Origin: Streptomyces tirandamycinicus
Lineage (GTDB): Bacteria; Actinomycetota; Actinomycetes; Streptomycetales; Streptomycetaceae
DNA length: 64,000 nucleotides
Assembly (NCBI RefSeq): GCF_003097515.1
Contig: NZ_CP029188.1
Location: 4,537,001-4,601,000, forward strand
Direction: 5' to 3'
The position numbers and the translations under genes were made by a program. Under the pieces are notes generated by a model. It was not told the origin of the DNA, did not search any database, and saw only the letters and a program-made list of their open reading frames with translations. Shown in pieces: positions 50,732 through 58,932 of the stretch. The number at the start of each line of letters is the position of its first letter. The stretch's first letter is position 1.

Positions 50732-51017
50732 GTCCCGGCGCGGGCCTGCGGGGACCGGGACGCCGTGACCGCGTGCGGCAGCGGTCTGCCACTCTTGGAC
50801 GTGTTCCGGTGGCAGTGGGACATGGGCATCGTGGCCGGGATGACTGGGACACAGGAGCGACCAGGAGACGGCGGGCGCATACGCGTACCTCACCCCGGAC
50901 GCCACCGGCCGGGCGGCCGAGGCGACGTATGCGGCGCCGGCCCGGCACCACGCCCGGTGCCGGGCCGAGGCGGCCCGCTCCACTGGGCGCATCCACAGGG
51001 CGGAGGGGTGGTTACAC

Positions 51018-51833
51018 ATGTGCGGACGGTACGCGGCGAGCCGGAGGCCCGAGGACCTCACGGGACTCTTCCGGGTCGAGAAGTGGGAGCCGTCGGAGGC
51101 CCTGGCCCCCGACTGGAACGTGGCCCCCACCAAGGAGGTCCACGCGGTGCTGGAGCGTCCCCTGAAGGACGCGGACGACCGCCGTCCGGTGCGCCAGCTG
51201 CGAACACTCAGGTGGGGACTCGTCCCGTCCTTCGCCAAGAGCCCCGAGGGCGCGGCCCGGATGATCAACGCCCGTGCCGAGACCGTCCACGAGAAGCCGT
51301 CCTTCCGCCGGCCCTTCCAGGCCCGGCGCTGCATCCTGCCCGCGGACGGGTACTACGAGTGGGTCACCGGCACCGAGGAGCGGGAGCTGGAGGTGAAGGG
51401 GAGGAAGAAGCGGCCCCGCAAGCAGCCGTACTTCGTCACCCCGGCCGACGGCTCGGTCTTCGCAATGGCCGGGCTGTACGAGTTCTGGCGCGACCGGACC
51501 CTGCCGGACGACCACCCCCAGTCCTGGTGGGTGACCTGCTCCGTGATCACGACCGAGGCGGAGACCGGGCCGCTGGGGGTGGCGCCGGCCGAAGGCCCCC
51601 GTTCGCTGGCCGACATCCACCCGCGGATGCCGCTGATGCTCACGGAGGACCGCTGGGACGCCTGGCTGGACCCGTCCCGTACCGACCCGGACGAGCTGCG
51701 CGGGCTGCTGGCGCCGCCGCCCACGGGGCTGATGCGCGCCTATCCCGTCGGCACGGCCGTCTCCAACGTCCGCAACAACGGGCCGGAGCTGGTGGAGGAG
51801 CTGGCGGCCCCCGAGGTCGGCACGCTCTTCTGA
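51018..51833 (+). CDS. SRAP-family (YedK/HMCES-type) abasic-site protein
   Basis: A 271-residue SOS-response-associated peptidase family protein. The catalytic Cys2 follows the initiator Met (MCGRYAAS) and forms a covalent crosslink to abasic sites in single-stranded DNA. Asn in DWNVAPTKEV, Glu in PADGYYEWV (near 115) and His in ADIHPRMPLML (near 200) complete the active site. ATG at 51018 must be correct since Cys2 is essential. No LexA box was recognised upstream. It is one of several DNA-repair genes in this window. Confidence 0.93.
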   Translation: MCGRYAASRRPEDLTGLFRVEKWEPSEALAPDWNVAPTKEVHAVLERPLKDADDRRPVRQLRTLRWGLVPSFAKSPEGAARMINARAETVHEKPSFRRPFQARRCILPADGYYEWVTGTEERELEVKGRKKRPRKQPYFVTPADGSVFAMAGLYEFWRDRTLPDDHPQSWWVTCSVITTEAETGPLGVAPAEGPRSLADIHPRMPLMLTEDRWDAWLDPSRTDPDELRGLLAPPPTGLMRAYPVGTAVSNVRNNGPELVEELAAPEVGTLF

Positions 51834-51874
51834 TCCTTCCCCCGATTCCCGGGCCGTGGTGTGACACTGCTGTC

Positions 51875-52510
51875 GTGACGGAGAGCGAGATCGTGGGAAC
51901 ACCCGCCGGGGACGCCCGTATCACCTGGCACCCGGCCCCCGGCCGGGCCCGCGCGGTGCTGGCGGTGGGCCACGGCGCGGGCGGCGGCATCGGCGCCCGC
52001 GACCTGCAGGCCCTGGCGGCCGGGCTGCCCGCCGCCGGGGTCACGGTGGCCCTGGTGGAGCAGCCGTGGCGGGTGGCGGGCAAGAAGGTCGCGCCCGCGC
52101 CGAAGACCCTGGACGCCGCATGGCGCGGCCTGTGGCCCGCCCTGGAGGGGAAGGGGCTGCCGATCGTCGCCGGCGGGCGCAGCGCCGGGGCGCGGGTGGC
52201 CTGCCGGACCGCCCGTGAGCTGGGGGCGGGAGCCGTCCTCGCGCTGAGCTTCCCGCTGCATCCGCCGGGACGGCCCGAGAAGTCCCGCGCGGACGAGCTC
52301 CTCGGCGCCGGGGTGCCGGTTCTGGTCGTCCAGGGCGGCAACGATCCGTTCGGCAGGCCGGAGGAGTTCCCGGACGGTGGGTACGAGCTGATCCCGGTGG
52401 ACGCCGCCGACCACGCACTCTCGGTGCCCAAGCGGGCCGCCCTGACCCAGCAGGAGGCGCTGGGGACGGTCGTGGACGGCGTACGGAAGTGGATCACCGC
52501 CCTGGTGTGA
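51875..52510 (+). CDS. Dienelactone-hydrolase-like alpha/beta hydrolase (KAT-type)
   Basis: A 211-residue compact hydrolase: VGHGAGGGIGARDL (oxyanion loop), nucleophile region VAGGRSAGARVACRTA (Ser near 101), VLVVQGGNDPFG (Asp near 152) and VDAADHALSVPKR (His near 178). It resembles the KANL3/Tex30-like family. GTG at 51875 lies 41 bp after the SRAP stop with no good ribosome site, so the start is uncertain. It may share a transcript with the SRAP gene. Substrate unknown. Confidence 0.8.
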   Translation: MTESEIVGTPAGDARITWHPAPGRARAVLAVGHGAGGGIGARDLQALAAGLPAAGVTVALVEQPWRVAGKKVAPAPKTLDAAWRGLWPALEGKGLPIVAGGRSAGARVACRTARELGAGAVLALSFPLHPPGRPEKSRADELLGAGVPVLVVQGGNDPFGRPEEFPDGGYELIPVDAADHALSVPKRAALTQQEALGTVVDGVRKWITALV

Positions 52511-52564
52511 CACCCCGGCGCCCCGGCGCCCCGGTGCGGCACTCCGGCCCGGGCGGCGGACGGT

Positions 52565-52633
52565 GGGAACGGCGGCCGTTGACGGGGCCCGGGTGGCGGC
52601 CGGGAACGGCGGCCGTTGACCGGGCCCGGGCGG
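52565..52633. repeat. 37-bp-period repeat upstream of sigR
   Basis: gggaacggcggccgttgac opens two 32-bp copies (52565-52596, 52602-52633; 30 of 32 identical). A third, short match gggaatagcgg at 52639 is the -35 of the sigma-R promoter. Confidence 0.88.
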
Positions 52634-52638
52634 TGGCC

Positions 52639-52666
52639 GGGAATAGCGGAGGGCGCGCTCCCTGTT
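52639..52666 (+). promoter_or_regulatory. Sigma-R-dependent promoter of sigR
   Basis: GGGAAT (52639-52644) with GTT at 52664-52666, 19-nt spacer, fits the sigma-R consensus GGAAT-N18/19-GTT. It would give an inducible transcript starting upstream of ATG 52710, hence the long SigR form, as known for sigRp2 in S. coelicolor. Confidence 0.75.
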
Positions 52667-52709
52667 GTGCAGCACGTCAGCACAGGAGAGTGGAGAGGGA
52701 GTCCGTCGC

Positions 52710-53522
52710 ATGGGTTCGACCATCTGCCCGAGCCGGTCGCAGGCCGCGGACCTGGACTGGGCCGTGCTGCCCGCACCGAAGGCGGCGACGACTCGGGCGG
52801 CGGGCGGAGCGGTTGGTCGTCTATCCTCCGATTCGAGCGGGTCCGGTCTCGGTCCCGTCACAGCGTTGGAGGAGGTGGGTCCGGTCACTGGGACCGACGA
52901 CGGCCGCACGGAAGAGACGGCCGCCGAGCGCAACGCGCGATTCGAGCGGGACGCCCTCGGCTACCTCGACCAGATGTACTCGGCCGCGCTGCGCATGACG
53001 CGCAATCCGGCCGACGCCGAGGACCTCGTGCAGGAGACCTACGCGAAGGCCTACGGTTCGTTCCACCAGTTCCGCGAGGGCACGAACCTCAAGGCGTGGA
53101 TGTACCGCATCCTCACCAACACCTTCATCAACTCGTACCGCAAGAAGCAGCGCGAACCCCAGCGCAGTGCGGCGGAGGAGATCGAGGACTGGCAGCTCGC
53201 CCGCGCCGAGTCGCACATGTCGACCGGCCTGCGCTCGGCCGAGTCCCAGGCTCTCGACCACCTGCCGGACTCCGACGTCAAGGAAGCCCTGCAGGCGATC
53301 CCCGAGGAGTTCCGCATCGCCGTCTATCTCGCCGATGTCGAGGGCTTTGCGTACAAGGAGATCGCGGACATCATGGGGACACCCATCGGTACGGTGATGT
53401 CCCGACTGCACCGTGGCCGCCGCCAGCTGCGCGGCATGCTGGAGGACTACGCCCGTGAGCGCGGGCTCGTTCCCGCGGGCGCCGGGGAGTCGACGAACGA
53501 TCGGAAAGGCGCGGGCTCATGA
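52710..53522 (+). CDS. sigR: ECF sigma factor SigR (long and short forms)
   Basis: The disulfide-stress sigma factor. From ATG 52710 (MGSTICPSRS) it is 270 residues; from GTG 52875 (preceded by ggaggag) it is 215. The 55-codon difference equals the N-terminal extension of the unstable sigma-R prime isoform described in S. coelicolor. Region 2 contains YLDQMYSAALRMTRNPADAE and LVQETYAKAYGSFHQF; region 4 contains FAYKEIADIMGTPIGTVMSR. The stop overlaps rsrA by 4 bp (53519-53522). Expression should be autoinduced from the upstream sigma-R promoter; a constitutive promoter between the two starts is expected but not clear. A further in-frame TTG at 52665 exists but lies at the transcript start. 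Confidence 0.95.
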   Translation: MGSTICPSRSQAADLDWAVLPAPKAATTRAAGGAVGRLSSDSSGSGLGPVTALEEVGPVTGTDDGRTEETAAERNARFERDALGYLDQMYSAALRMTRNPADAEDLVQETYAKAYGSFHQFREGTNLKAWMYRILTNTFINSYRKKQREPQRSAAEEIEDWQLARAESHMSTGLRSAESQALDHLPDSDVKEALQAIPEEFRIAVYLADVEGFAYKEIADIMGTPIGTVMSRLHRGRRQLRGMLEDYARERGLVPAGAGESTNDRKGAGS

Positions 53523-53836
53523 GCTGCGGAGAGCCGCACGAGACGGACTGCGCGGAGGTACTCGACCATCTGTACGAGTTTCTCGACCGTGAGATGCCCG
53601 ACGCCGACTGCACCAAGTTCGAGGTGCACTTCGAGGAATGCTCCCCGTGCCTTGAGAAGTACGGCCTGGAGCAGGCGGTGAAGAAGCTCGTCAAGCGCTG
53701 CTGCGGCCATGACGACGTGCCCGTGGACCTGCGCGCCAAGGTGATGGGGCGGATCGAGCTCATCAGGGCCGGTGAGGCCGTGCCCGACCATGATGTGACG
53801 GCCGGCCCGGCGGACGTGCCGAGCCCGGCCGAGTAG
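53519..53836 (+). CDS. rsrA: Zinc-binding redox anti-sigma factor RsrA
   Basis: A 105-residue anti-sigma factor that binds SigR when reduced and releases it when a disulfide forms and zinc is lost. The ZAS motif is complete: EVHFEECSPCLEKY (His, Cys, Cys), with upstream Cys in MSCGEPHETDC and DADCTKF and a later C-C pair in VKRCCGHD. Start ATG 53519 overlaps the sigR stop, giving coupled synthesis. The stop codon lies in a 17-bp tandem repeat, and a 15-bp terminator follows. Confidence 0.96.
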   Translation: MSCGEPHETDCAEVLDHLYEFLDREMPDADCTKFEVHFEECSPCLEKYGLEQAVKKLVKRCCGHDDVPVDLRAKVMGRIELIRAGEAVPDHDVTAGPADVPSPAE

Positions 53837-53874
53837 CCCGCCCGGCCGAGTAGCCCGCCCGGCCCAGTGGCCGG
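53824..53874. repeat. 17-bp tandem repeat spanning the rsrA stop codon
   Basis: cccggccgagtagcccg occurs at 53824-53840 and 53841-53857 (identical), then a diverged third copy at 53858-53874. The rsrA TAG stop is in the first. Confidence 0.95.
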
Positions 53875-53891
53875 CCCGTCAGGACGGCGGA

Positions 53892-53926
53892 CGCAGGGGC
53901 GCGACCCGGGAGGTCGCGCCCCTGCG
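53892..53926 (+). terminator. Terminator of sigR-rsrA
   Basis: cgcaggggcgcgacc (53892-53906) pairs perfectly over 15 bp with 53912-53926 around a cggga loop. Confidence 0.88.
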
Positions 53927-54121
53927 CCGTGTCCCGCGCGATGTCCCGCGCGATGTCTGCTTCATCTCCTGCGCCGCGTCCTCGGTCCGCCGCCCTTTCG
54001 TATGGGCACATGCGCGCGCCTGTCACCCGATGGTGCCAATCGGCCGCAACGGAACGTCCGCACGTGGACGACTCGCTAGCCTGACGCTCTGTTTGGGGGC
54101 TGCCGAGGAGGCTGACGGCGG

Positions 54122-55519
54122 GTGAGACGCATTCCCGGACCGGCGCGCGCGTACATCCTTTGCGCGGTGGTGGGCGCCGGAGCGTGCGCCCTGCCCGCGG
54201 TGCTCCCCGGGGCGGACACGCCCTGGACCACCGTGGCGCTGCTGGCCGGGCTCCACGCCCTGAGCGAGGTGCCGGGGCGCTCCCCGATCCTCGGGCGGCT
54301 GCTCGGCGGGTCCACCCCGGTCGGGTCCGCCCCGGTCGGGTCCGGATCGTTCTTCCCCGTCCTGTTCGCCGCCGCGCTGCTGCTGCCACCCGCCGGGGCC
54401 GCGCTGGCCGCGGTGCCGGCGGCCCTGCTCGGACGCGTGGACCGGCGCCCGGCAGGCGTCCGGCGCGTCTGGCGGGCCGCCCGGCTCGCCCTGGCCGCCG
54501 GGGCCGCGTCCGCCGCGGCTGCCCTGTGCGGCGGTCCCGCCGTCCTGGCGGGCCCCGCCCTCCCGTACGCCCTGGTCCCGGCCGGTGCCGCGGCGCTGAC
54601 GTGCTGCCTCGTCGTGACCGCCCTGGACGGGGGCATCCTCGCCACCGCCGAGCGCATCCCGGTACGGACCGCCTGGCGCGGGCTGCTGTCCGGGTCACTC
54701 GGTCCGCACCTCGTCCACGGGCTGGCCGGGCTGACGGCGGCCGTCCTGTGGCGGAGCCCCTACGGCCCGCCGGCCGCGCTCCTCGTGCTGCTGCCCGTGT
54801 ACATCTCCTGCCGGGTCTTCGCGCGGTACCACCGCGAGCAGGGCGCCCACCGGTCCACCATCCGCGCCCTCGTCCAGGCCGTCGACATCAAGGACCGCTA
54901 CACCCGGGGGCACAGCGAGCGGGTGGGCCGGGCGAGCGTGCTGATCGCCCGCGAGCTGGGCATGGACGAGGAACGGCTCGAAGTGCTCCGCTTCGCCGGC
55001 ATCCTCCACGACGTGGGCAAGCTCGGCGTACCCACCCGGGTGCTGCGCAAGGACGGCCCGCTGACCCCCGAGGAACGCCGGGTGATCGAGCTGCACCCCG
55101 AGTACGGGCACGAGATCGTCCGGGGCATCGGCTTCCTCGGCGAGGCCCGCGACGCGATCCTCCACCACCACGAGCGGCTCGACGGCAGCGGCTACCCCTA
55201 CGGCCTCGCCGGACGGCAGATCCCCGAGGTCGCCCGTGTCGTCGCCGTCGCCGACGCCTTCGACGCCATGACCTCGACCCGCTCCTACAGCAGGGCGCGG
55301 CCGGTGCCCGCCGCGGTGGAGGAGCTCAAACGATGCGCCGGCACCCAGTTCGACCCCCGGATGGTCCGGGCCCTCGTCCGCGCCCTGGAACGCCACGGCT
55401 GGGAGGCCGCCGTCACGGCGGACGAGCCGGCCGTGCCCGCCCAGCCGTCCCGCGGGCGAGGCGGCACGCCTGCCCGGCAGGAAGCGGCACCCGCCGCCCG
55501 GCACCGGCAGGGCGGATGA
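54122..55519 (+). CDS. HD-GYP domain membrane phosphodiesterase
   Basis: A 465-residue protein with about five N-terminal membrane helices (residues 1-235) and a cytosolic HD-GYP domain, a family that cleaves cyclic dinucleotides. The motifs are intact: YTRGHSERVGRAS (near 262), FAGILHDVGKLGVP (near 293), LHHHERLDGSGYPYG (near 345) and DAFDAMTSTRSY (near 380). GTG at 54122 has gaggaggc upstream. Its stop overlaps the next gene's ATG by 4 bp, and the next protein is a degenerate homologue. Whether the substrate is c-di-GMP cannot be read. Confidence 0.9.
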   Translation: MRRIPGPARAYILCAVVGAGACALPAVLPGADTPWTTVALLAGLHALSEVPGRSPILGRLLGGSTPVGSAPVGSGSFFPVLFAAALLLPPAGAALAAVPAALLGRVDRRPAGVRRVWRAARLALAAGAASAAAALCGGPAVLAGPALPYALVPAGAAALTCCLVVTALDGGILATAERIPVRTAWRGLLSGSLGPHLVHGLAGLTAAVLWRSPYGPPAALLVLLPVYISCRVFARYHREQGAHRSTIRALVQAVDIKDRYTRGHSERVGRASVLIARELGMDEERLEVLRFAGILHDVGKLGVPTRVLRKDGPLTPEERRVIELHPEYGHEIVRGIGFLGEARDAILHHHERLDGSGYPYGLAGRQIPEVARVVAVADAFDAMTSTRSYSRARPVPAAVEELKRCAGTQFDPRMVRALVRALERHGWEAAVTADEPAVPAQPSRGRGGTPARQEAAPAARHRQGG

Positions 55520-56799
55520 AGCCGCCCGCACCGGGCACCGTCACCGCCGTGAACGGGGCGGCCGCCGTGCTCGCCGCGGCCGGGCTCGGGTGGACCGGCC
55601 GCCACGGGGTCGCCGAACCCGTGGTCGCCCTGGTGTTCGGCCTGATGATCGCGGTGGGCGAACTCGCCCGCCGGCGAGCCCTGCCGGGGGAGCGGGAGCC
55701 CGCCCCTCTCGGCGCCGCGAGCGCGCTCGCCTACGCCCTGCTCGGCGCGAACGCCGGGGAGGCCACCTCGCACGGCGTTCCGCAGACGGTGGCCGTCGTC
55801 ACGGCCGGCACCCTCGCCGGCGCCGTCCCGCACATCGCCCGCGGCCGGGGACCGGCGCCCGACCAGGTGGCCCGCAGGGTGATCACGGTCACTTTCGCCG
55901 CGGCCTGCGTCCAGCCCCTCCACGGCCCCGGCGCCCCCGCGGAACGGCTCGCCACCGGCCCCGGCCACGTCCTGGCGATGCTGCTCGTGCTGGTGCTCAC
56001 CGCCCTGTGCGACGCCGTCCTCGCGTCCCTGGTGGTGCGGTCCCGCACCCTCCCCCGTGGCGCCGAGCGCACGGGAGGTGCCCCCGTACCCTTCGGGCCG
56101 CTGCTGCGGGACGAACTGCGCTCGCTCCCCGGTATCGGCTCCGCGGTCTGTGCGACCGGTGCCGTCATGGCGCTGGGCACGGCCGTCGCCGGGCTCTGGG
56201 CACCGCCGGTGTTCTGCCTGCCGCTGCTGCTCACCCAGTTGTCGCTGCGGAGGTTCGCGGCGGTGCGGACGACGTACCGGCAGACCATCGCCTCACTCGC
56301 ACGGGCGACCGAGATCGCGGGCTACACCCCCCAGGGGCACGCGCGCCGGGTCGCGGCCCTGAGCGCCCTGGTCGGCCGGGAGATGGGGCTCTCCGGGCCC
56401 GACCTGACCGTACTGGAGTACGCGGCGCTGATGCACGACATCGGCCAGCTGTCCCTGGTGGACCCCGTCCCGGACGGGGCGACCGCCCTGCTTCCGGCGC
56501 AGGAGCAGCGCAGGATCGCCCTGCTGGGCGGTGCCGTCGTTCGCCAGACCGGGGTTCCGCCGGCTGTCGCGGTGGTCGTGGAGCGGCAGGCCGACCCGTA
56601 CCGCGAGCAGCCGCTGCCCGCCCGAATCGTCCGCGCCGTCAACGCGTACGACGATCTCACCGGTGACAGTGCGGGGAGCGCACTGACCGCACTGGAACGG
56701 CTCCGGCTGGGAACCGCGCACGACTACCAGCCCGAGGTCGTGGAGTCCCTGGCCCGTGTGCTGTCGCGCGGTGGTCTCGGGCCCGCTCAGGCCGGGTAA
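55516..56799 (+). CDS. HD-domain membrane protein, degenerate HD-GYP paralogue
   Basis: A 427-residue protein with the same layout as its upstream neighbour: membrane helices (1-255) then an HD-like domain. QGHARRVAALSALVG and LMHDIGQLSLVDP keep the first His and the HD pair, but the HDxGK lysine is Gln and the HHExxDGxGYP block is replaced by VVVERQADPYREQPLP, so the second metal ligands and the GYP signature are lost. It is probably catalytically weak or a binding partner of the intact enzyme. ATG 55516 overlaps the previous stop by 4 bp, so it is translationally coupled. Confidence 0.82.
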   Translation: MKPPAPGTVTAVNGAAAVLAAAGLGWTGRHGVAEPVVALVFGLMIAVGELARRRALPGEREPAPLGAASALAYALLGANAGEATSHGVPQTVAVVTAGTLAGAVPHIARGRGPAPDQVARRVITVTFAAACVQPLHGPGAPAERLATGPGHVLAMLLVLVLTALCDAVLASLVVRSRTLPRGAERTGGAPVPFGPLLRDELRSLPGIGSAVCATGAVMALGTAVAGLWAPPVFCLPLLLTQLSLRRFAAVRTTYRQTIASLARATEIAGYTPQGHARRVAALSALVGREMGLSGPDLTVLEYAALMHDIGQLSLVDPVPDGATALLPAQEQRRIALLGGAVVRQTGVPPAVAVVVERQADPYREQPLPARIVRAVNAYDDLTGDSAGSALTALERLRLGTAHDYQPEVVESLARVLSRGGLGPAQAG

Positions 56800-56930
56800 C
56801 CCATGGGTAATGAGCGGGCGTCCGACCGGGCATGGTTGGATGCGAAAGAAGGACCACTGAGAGATATCGGCACACAGTCACTCAGGCGGTGTGCGGGGGC
56901 AATGACCCGAGCGACCGGCAGGCGGGAATC

Positions 56931-57926
56931 GTGAGGATCTTCGGGAAGGTACGGCATCGGCCCTCCGCCTCTTGGCGGCAGGCCACCGACCGCGCGTTCA
57001 CGCTGATCGGCGACGGCCGGTACGAGGACGCGGGCGCGCTGCTGACGCGCGCGGCGGACCTGGAGCCCTGGCTCTCGGAGTCCTGGTTCAACCTCGCGCT
57101 GCTGCACAAGTTCCGCCACGACTGGGAGCAGGCCCGCGCCGCGGGCCTGCGGGCCGTCGCCCTCCTGGACAAGGAGGCGGGAGCACCCGACTGGTGGAAC
57201 GTGGGGATCGCCGCCACCGCCCTGCAGGACTGGCCGCTGGCCCGGCGCGCCTGGCAGGCCTACGGGCTGAGGGTGCCCGGTGGTGCCAGGGCCGCGGGCG
57301 GCGGGGCGGCCGCGGAGCCCGTCGGGATGGAACTGGGCAGCGCGGCCGTGCGGCTGTCGCCCGAGGGCGAGGCGGAGGTCGTGTGGGGCCGCAGGCTCGA
57401 TCCCGCGCGGATAGAGGTGCTGTCGATCCCGCTGCCGTCGTCCGGCAGGCGCTGGGGCGAGGTCGTCCTGCACGACGGTGTTCCGCACGGCGAGCGCACC
57501 ACCACCGCGGGGCACAGCTTCCCCGTCTTCGACGAGATCGAGCTCTGGGCGCCCTCGCCCGTGCCGACCTGGGTGGTGCTGCTCGAGGCCGCGACCGAGG
57601 AGGACCGGGACGCGCTGGAACAGCTCGCCGCCGACGCCGGATTCGCCGCCGAGGACTGGTCCTCGTCGGTGCGGCTGCTGTGCCGGGCATGTTCCGAGGG
57701 CGTGATGCCGAGCGCCGAGGGGGAGGGGGAGCACCTGGACCCGCACGACCACAGCGAGCCGGGTCATCCGGGCCCGCTGGGCCACCGCACGGCCGGTGAG
57801 CTCTGGGTGCCGGAACGGGAGTGCGGGATCGCCGCCCCCGCCGCGCTGGTGCGGGGTCTGCTCGACGGCTGGGTGGCCGACAGCCCCGACAGCCGGGAGT
57901 GGCGCGATCTCGAGGAGGTCTGCTGA
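56931..57926 (+). CDS. TPR-like repeat protein, conserved hypothetical
   Basis: A 331-residue soluble protein. N-terminal helices (RAFTLIGDGRYEDAGALLTR, LSESWFNLALLHKFRHDWEQ, WWNVGIAATALQDWPLARRA) form two or three TPR-like units. The C-terminal 200 residues are a conserved but unnamed domain (VVWGRRLDPARIEVLSIPLP; SSVRLLCRACSEG). GTG at 56931 (M-R-I-F-G-K-V) is chosen; the frame could extend to 56832 but that part looks noncoding. It lies 66 bp ahead of def on the same strand, so the two may be linked. Function unknown. Confidence 0.75.
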   Translation: MRIFGKVRHRPSASWRQATDRAFTLIGDGRYEDAGALLTRAADLEPWLSESWFNLALLHKFRHDWEQARAAGLRAVALLDKEAGAPDWWNVGIAATALQDWPLARRAWQAYGLRVPGGARAAGGGAAAEPVGMELGSAAVRLSPEGEAEVVWGRRLDPARIEVLSIPLPSSGRRWGEVVLHDGVPHGERTTTAGHSFPVFDEIELWAPSPVPTWVVLLEAATEEDRDALEQLAADAGFAAEDWSSSVRLLCRACSEGVMPSAEGEGEHLDPHDHSEPGHPGPLGHRTAGELWVPERECGIAAPAALVRGLLDGWVADSPDSREWRDLEEVC

Positions 57927-57992
57927 CCACCTGCGCAGGGCCGTAGGCTGTACGGGTCATCGAGACGGTTTTGAGGAAGGCTTACGGCGGAA

Positions 57993-58622
57993 ATGGCGCA
58001 GCAGGAGACGGACGAGCAGATCAACGACGGCTTCGTCGTCGACACGGAGGACTGCGAGGAGCGCGAGCGGACCCACCGCGAGCGCGGCGGCGCCCGTCCC
58101 ATCACCGTCGTCGGCAACCCGGTGCTCCACCGGGAGTGCCAGGACGTCACCGAGTTCGACGACAAGCTCGCGGCGCTGATCGACGACATGTTCGCCAGCC
58201 AGCGGGCGGCGGAGGGCGTGGGCCTCGCCGCCAACCAGATCGGCGTGGACCTCAAGGTCTTCGTCTACGACTGCCCGGACGACGAGGGCGTGCGGCACGT
58301 GGGCGTCGTCTGCAACCCGGTGCTGCAGGAGCTGCCGCCGGAGCGCCGGGTCCTGGACGACTCCAACGAGGGATGCCTGTCGGTGCCGACGGCGTACGCG
58401 TCGCTCGCCCGCCCGGACTATGCCGAGGTGCACGGCCAGGACGCCGAGGGCAAGCCGATCAAGGTGCGCGGCACGGGCTACTTCGCGCGGTGCCTGCAGC
58501 ACGAGACGGACCACTTGTACGGCCGGCTCTACATCGACCGGCTGTCGAAGCGGGACCGCAAGGACGCGCTGCGGCAGATGGCCGAGGGCACGCCGCGCTA
58601 CGAGACCGTACCCAACGACTGA
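57993..58622 (+). CDS. def: Peptide deformylase
   Basis: A 209-residue enzyme removing the formyl group from nascent proteins. The three motifs are GVGLAANQIGV (near 74), EGCLSVP (Cys metal ligand, near 128) and CLQHETDHLYG (HExxH-type, near 168). An N-terminal extension of about 30 residues carries an acidic stretch. ATG at 57993; the purine run ttgaggaagg lies 13-22 nt upstream. The last codons and TGA (58620-58622) lie within a 17-bp tandem repeat. Streptomyces have several deformylases, and this is one of the paralogues. Confidence 0.94.
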   Translation: MAQQETDEQINDGFVVDTEDCEERERTHRERGGARPITVVGNPVLHRECQDVTEFDDKLAALIDDMFASQRAAEGVGLAANQIGVDLKVFVYDCPDDEGVRHVGVVCNPVLQELPPERRVLDDSNEGCLSVPTAYASLARPDYAEVHGQDAEGKPIKVRGTGYFARCLQHETDHLYGRLYIDRLSKRDRKDALRQMAEGTPRYETVPND

Positions 58623-58664
58623 GCGGCCCCAACGACTGAGCGGCCCCAACGACTGAGCGTGGCC
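58614..58664. repeat. 17-bp tandem repeat spanning the def stop codon
   Basis: aacgactgagcggcccc is present at 58614-58630 and 58631-58647 (identical), then a third copy at 58648-58664 with 15 of 17 matches. The def stop is in the first. Confidence 0.95.
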
Positions 58665-58734
58665 GGCGCCTGAGCGTGGCCGGCGACCCTGGCCGGCCGG
58701 CGACGGAGCGGCCCATGGACCGGCCCGCGTGCGA

Positions 58735-58770
58735 CGGTCGTTCCGTGCCCGCCGGCCGTTCCGTGCCCGC
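58735..58770. repeat. 18-bp tandem duplication
   Basis: cggtcgttccgtgcccgc (58735-58752) is followed directly by cggccgttccgtgcccgc (58753-58770), one mismatch, between def and the M15 peptidase gene. Confidence 0.9.
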
Positions 58771-58860
58771 CGGTCCTGACCGCGCCCCGCCCCCGAACAC
58801 CGGTGCGGGGCGCGGTCGCGACCGCCAGTGGGCCGACAAATGACAGCTGCCCACGCCCTG

Positions 58861-58889
58861 TTGACGCGCGTCGACCGTGGGGCCAGTCT
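58861..58889 (+). promoter_or_regulatory. Promoter of the M15 peptidase gene
   Basis: TTGACG (58861-58866), 17-bp spacer, CAGTCT (58884-58889); the start codon is at 58933, giving a leader of about 38 nt. Confidence 0.6.
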
Positions 58890-58932
58890 CTGGCGTGCAC
58901 TCCCTATCCGGTGGACTCGTCATGGAGGGCCG

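Larger units (their letters stand above)
50268..51017. other. 750-bp noncoding region rich in minisatellites
   Basis: Between the M50 gene and the SRAP gene, divergent. Its centre consists of two arrays (32-bp and 30-bp units). The surrounding frames translate to monotonous Arg/His/Thr/Pro repeats and are not believed to be genes. Promoters for both neighbours should lie at its ends. Confidence 0.6.

Noticed and set aside
50210..51334. Possible repeat protein on the minus strand through the minisatellite region (Gln-Asn-Pro and Arg-Thr-His repeats)
   Set aside because: Equivalent repeats read in all frames; it overlaps the M50 and SRAP genes and lacks a ribosome site. The repeat is a DNA-level feature.
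52665..52709. TTG at 52665 as the sigR start
   Set aside because: It coincides with the GTT of the sigma-R promoter, so it would lie before or at the transcript start; ATG 52710 fits the known 55-residue extension.
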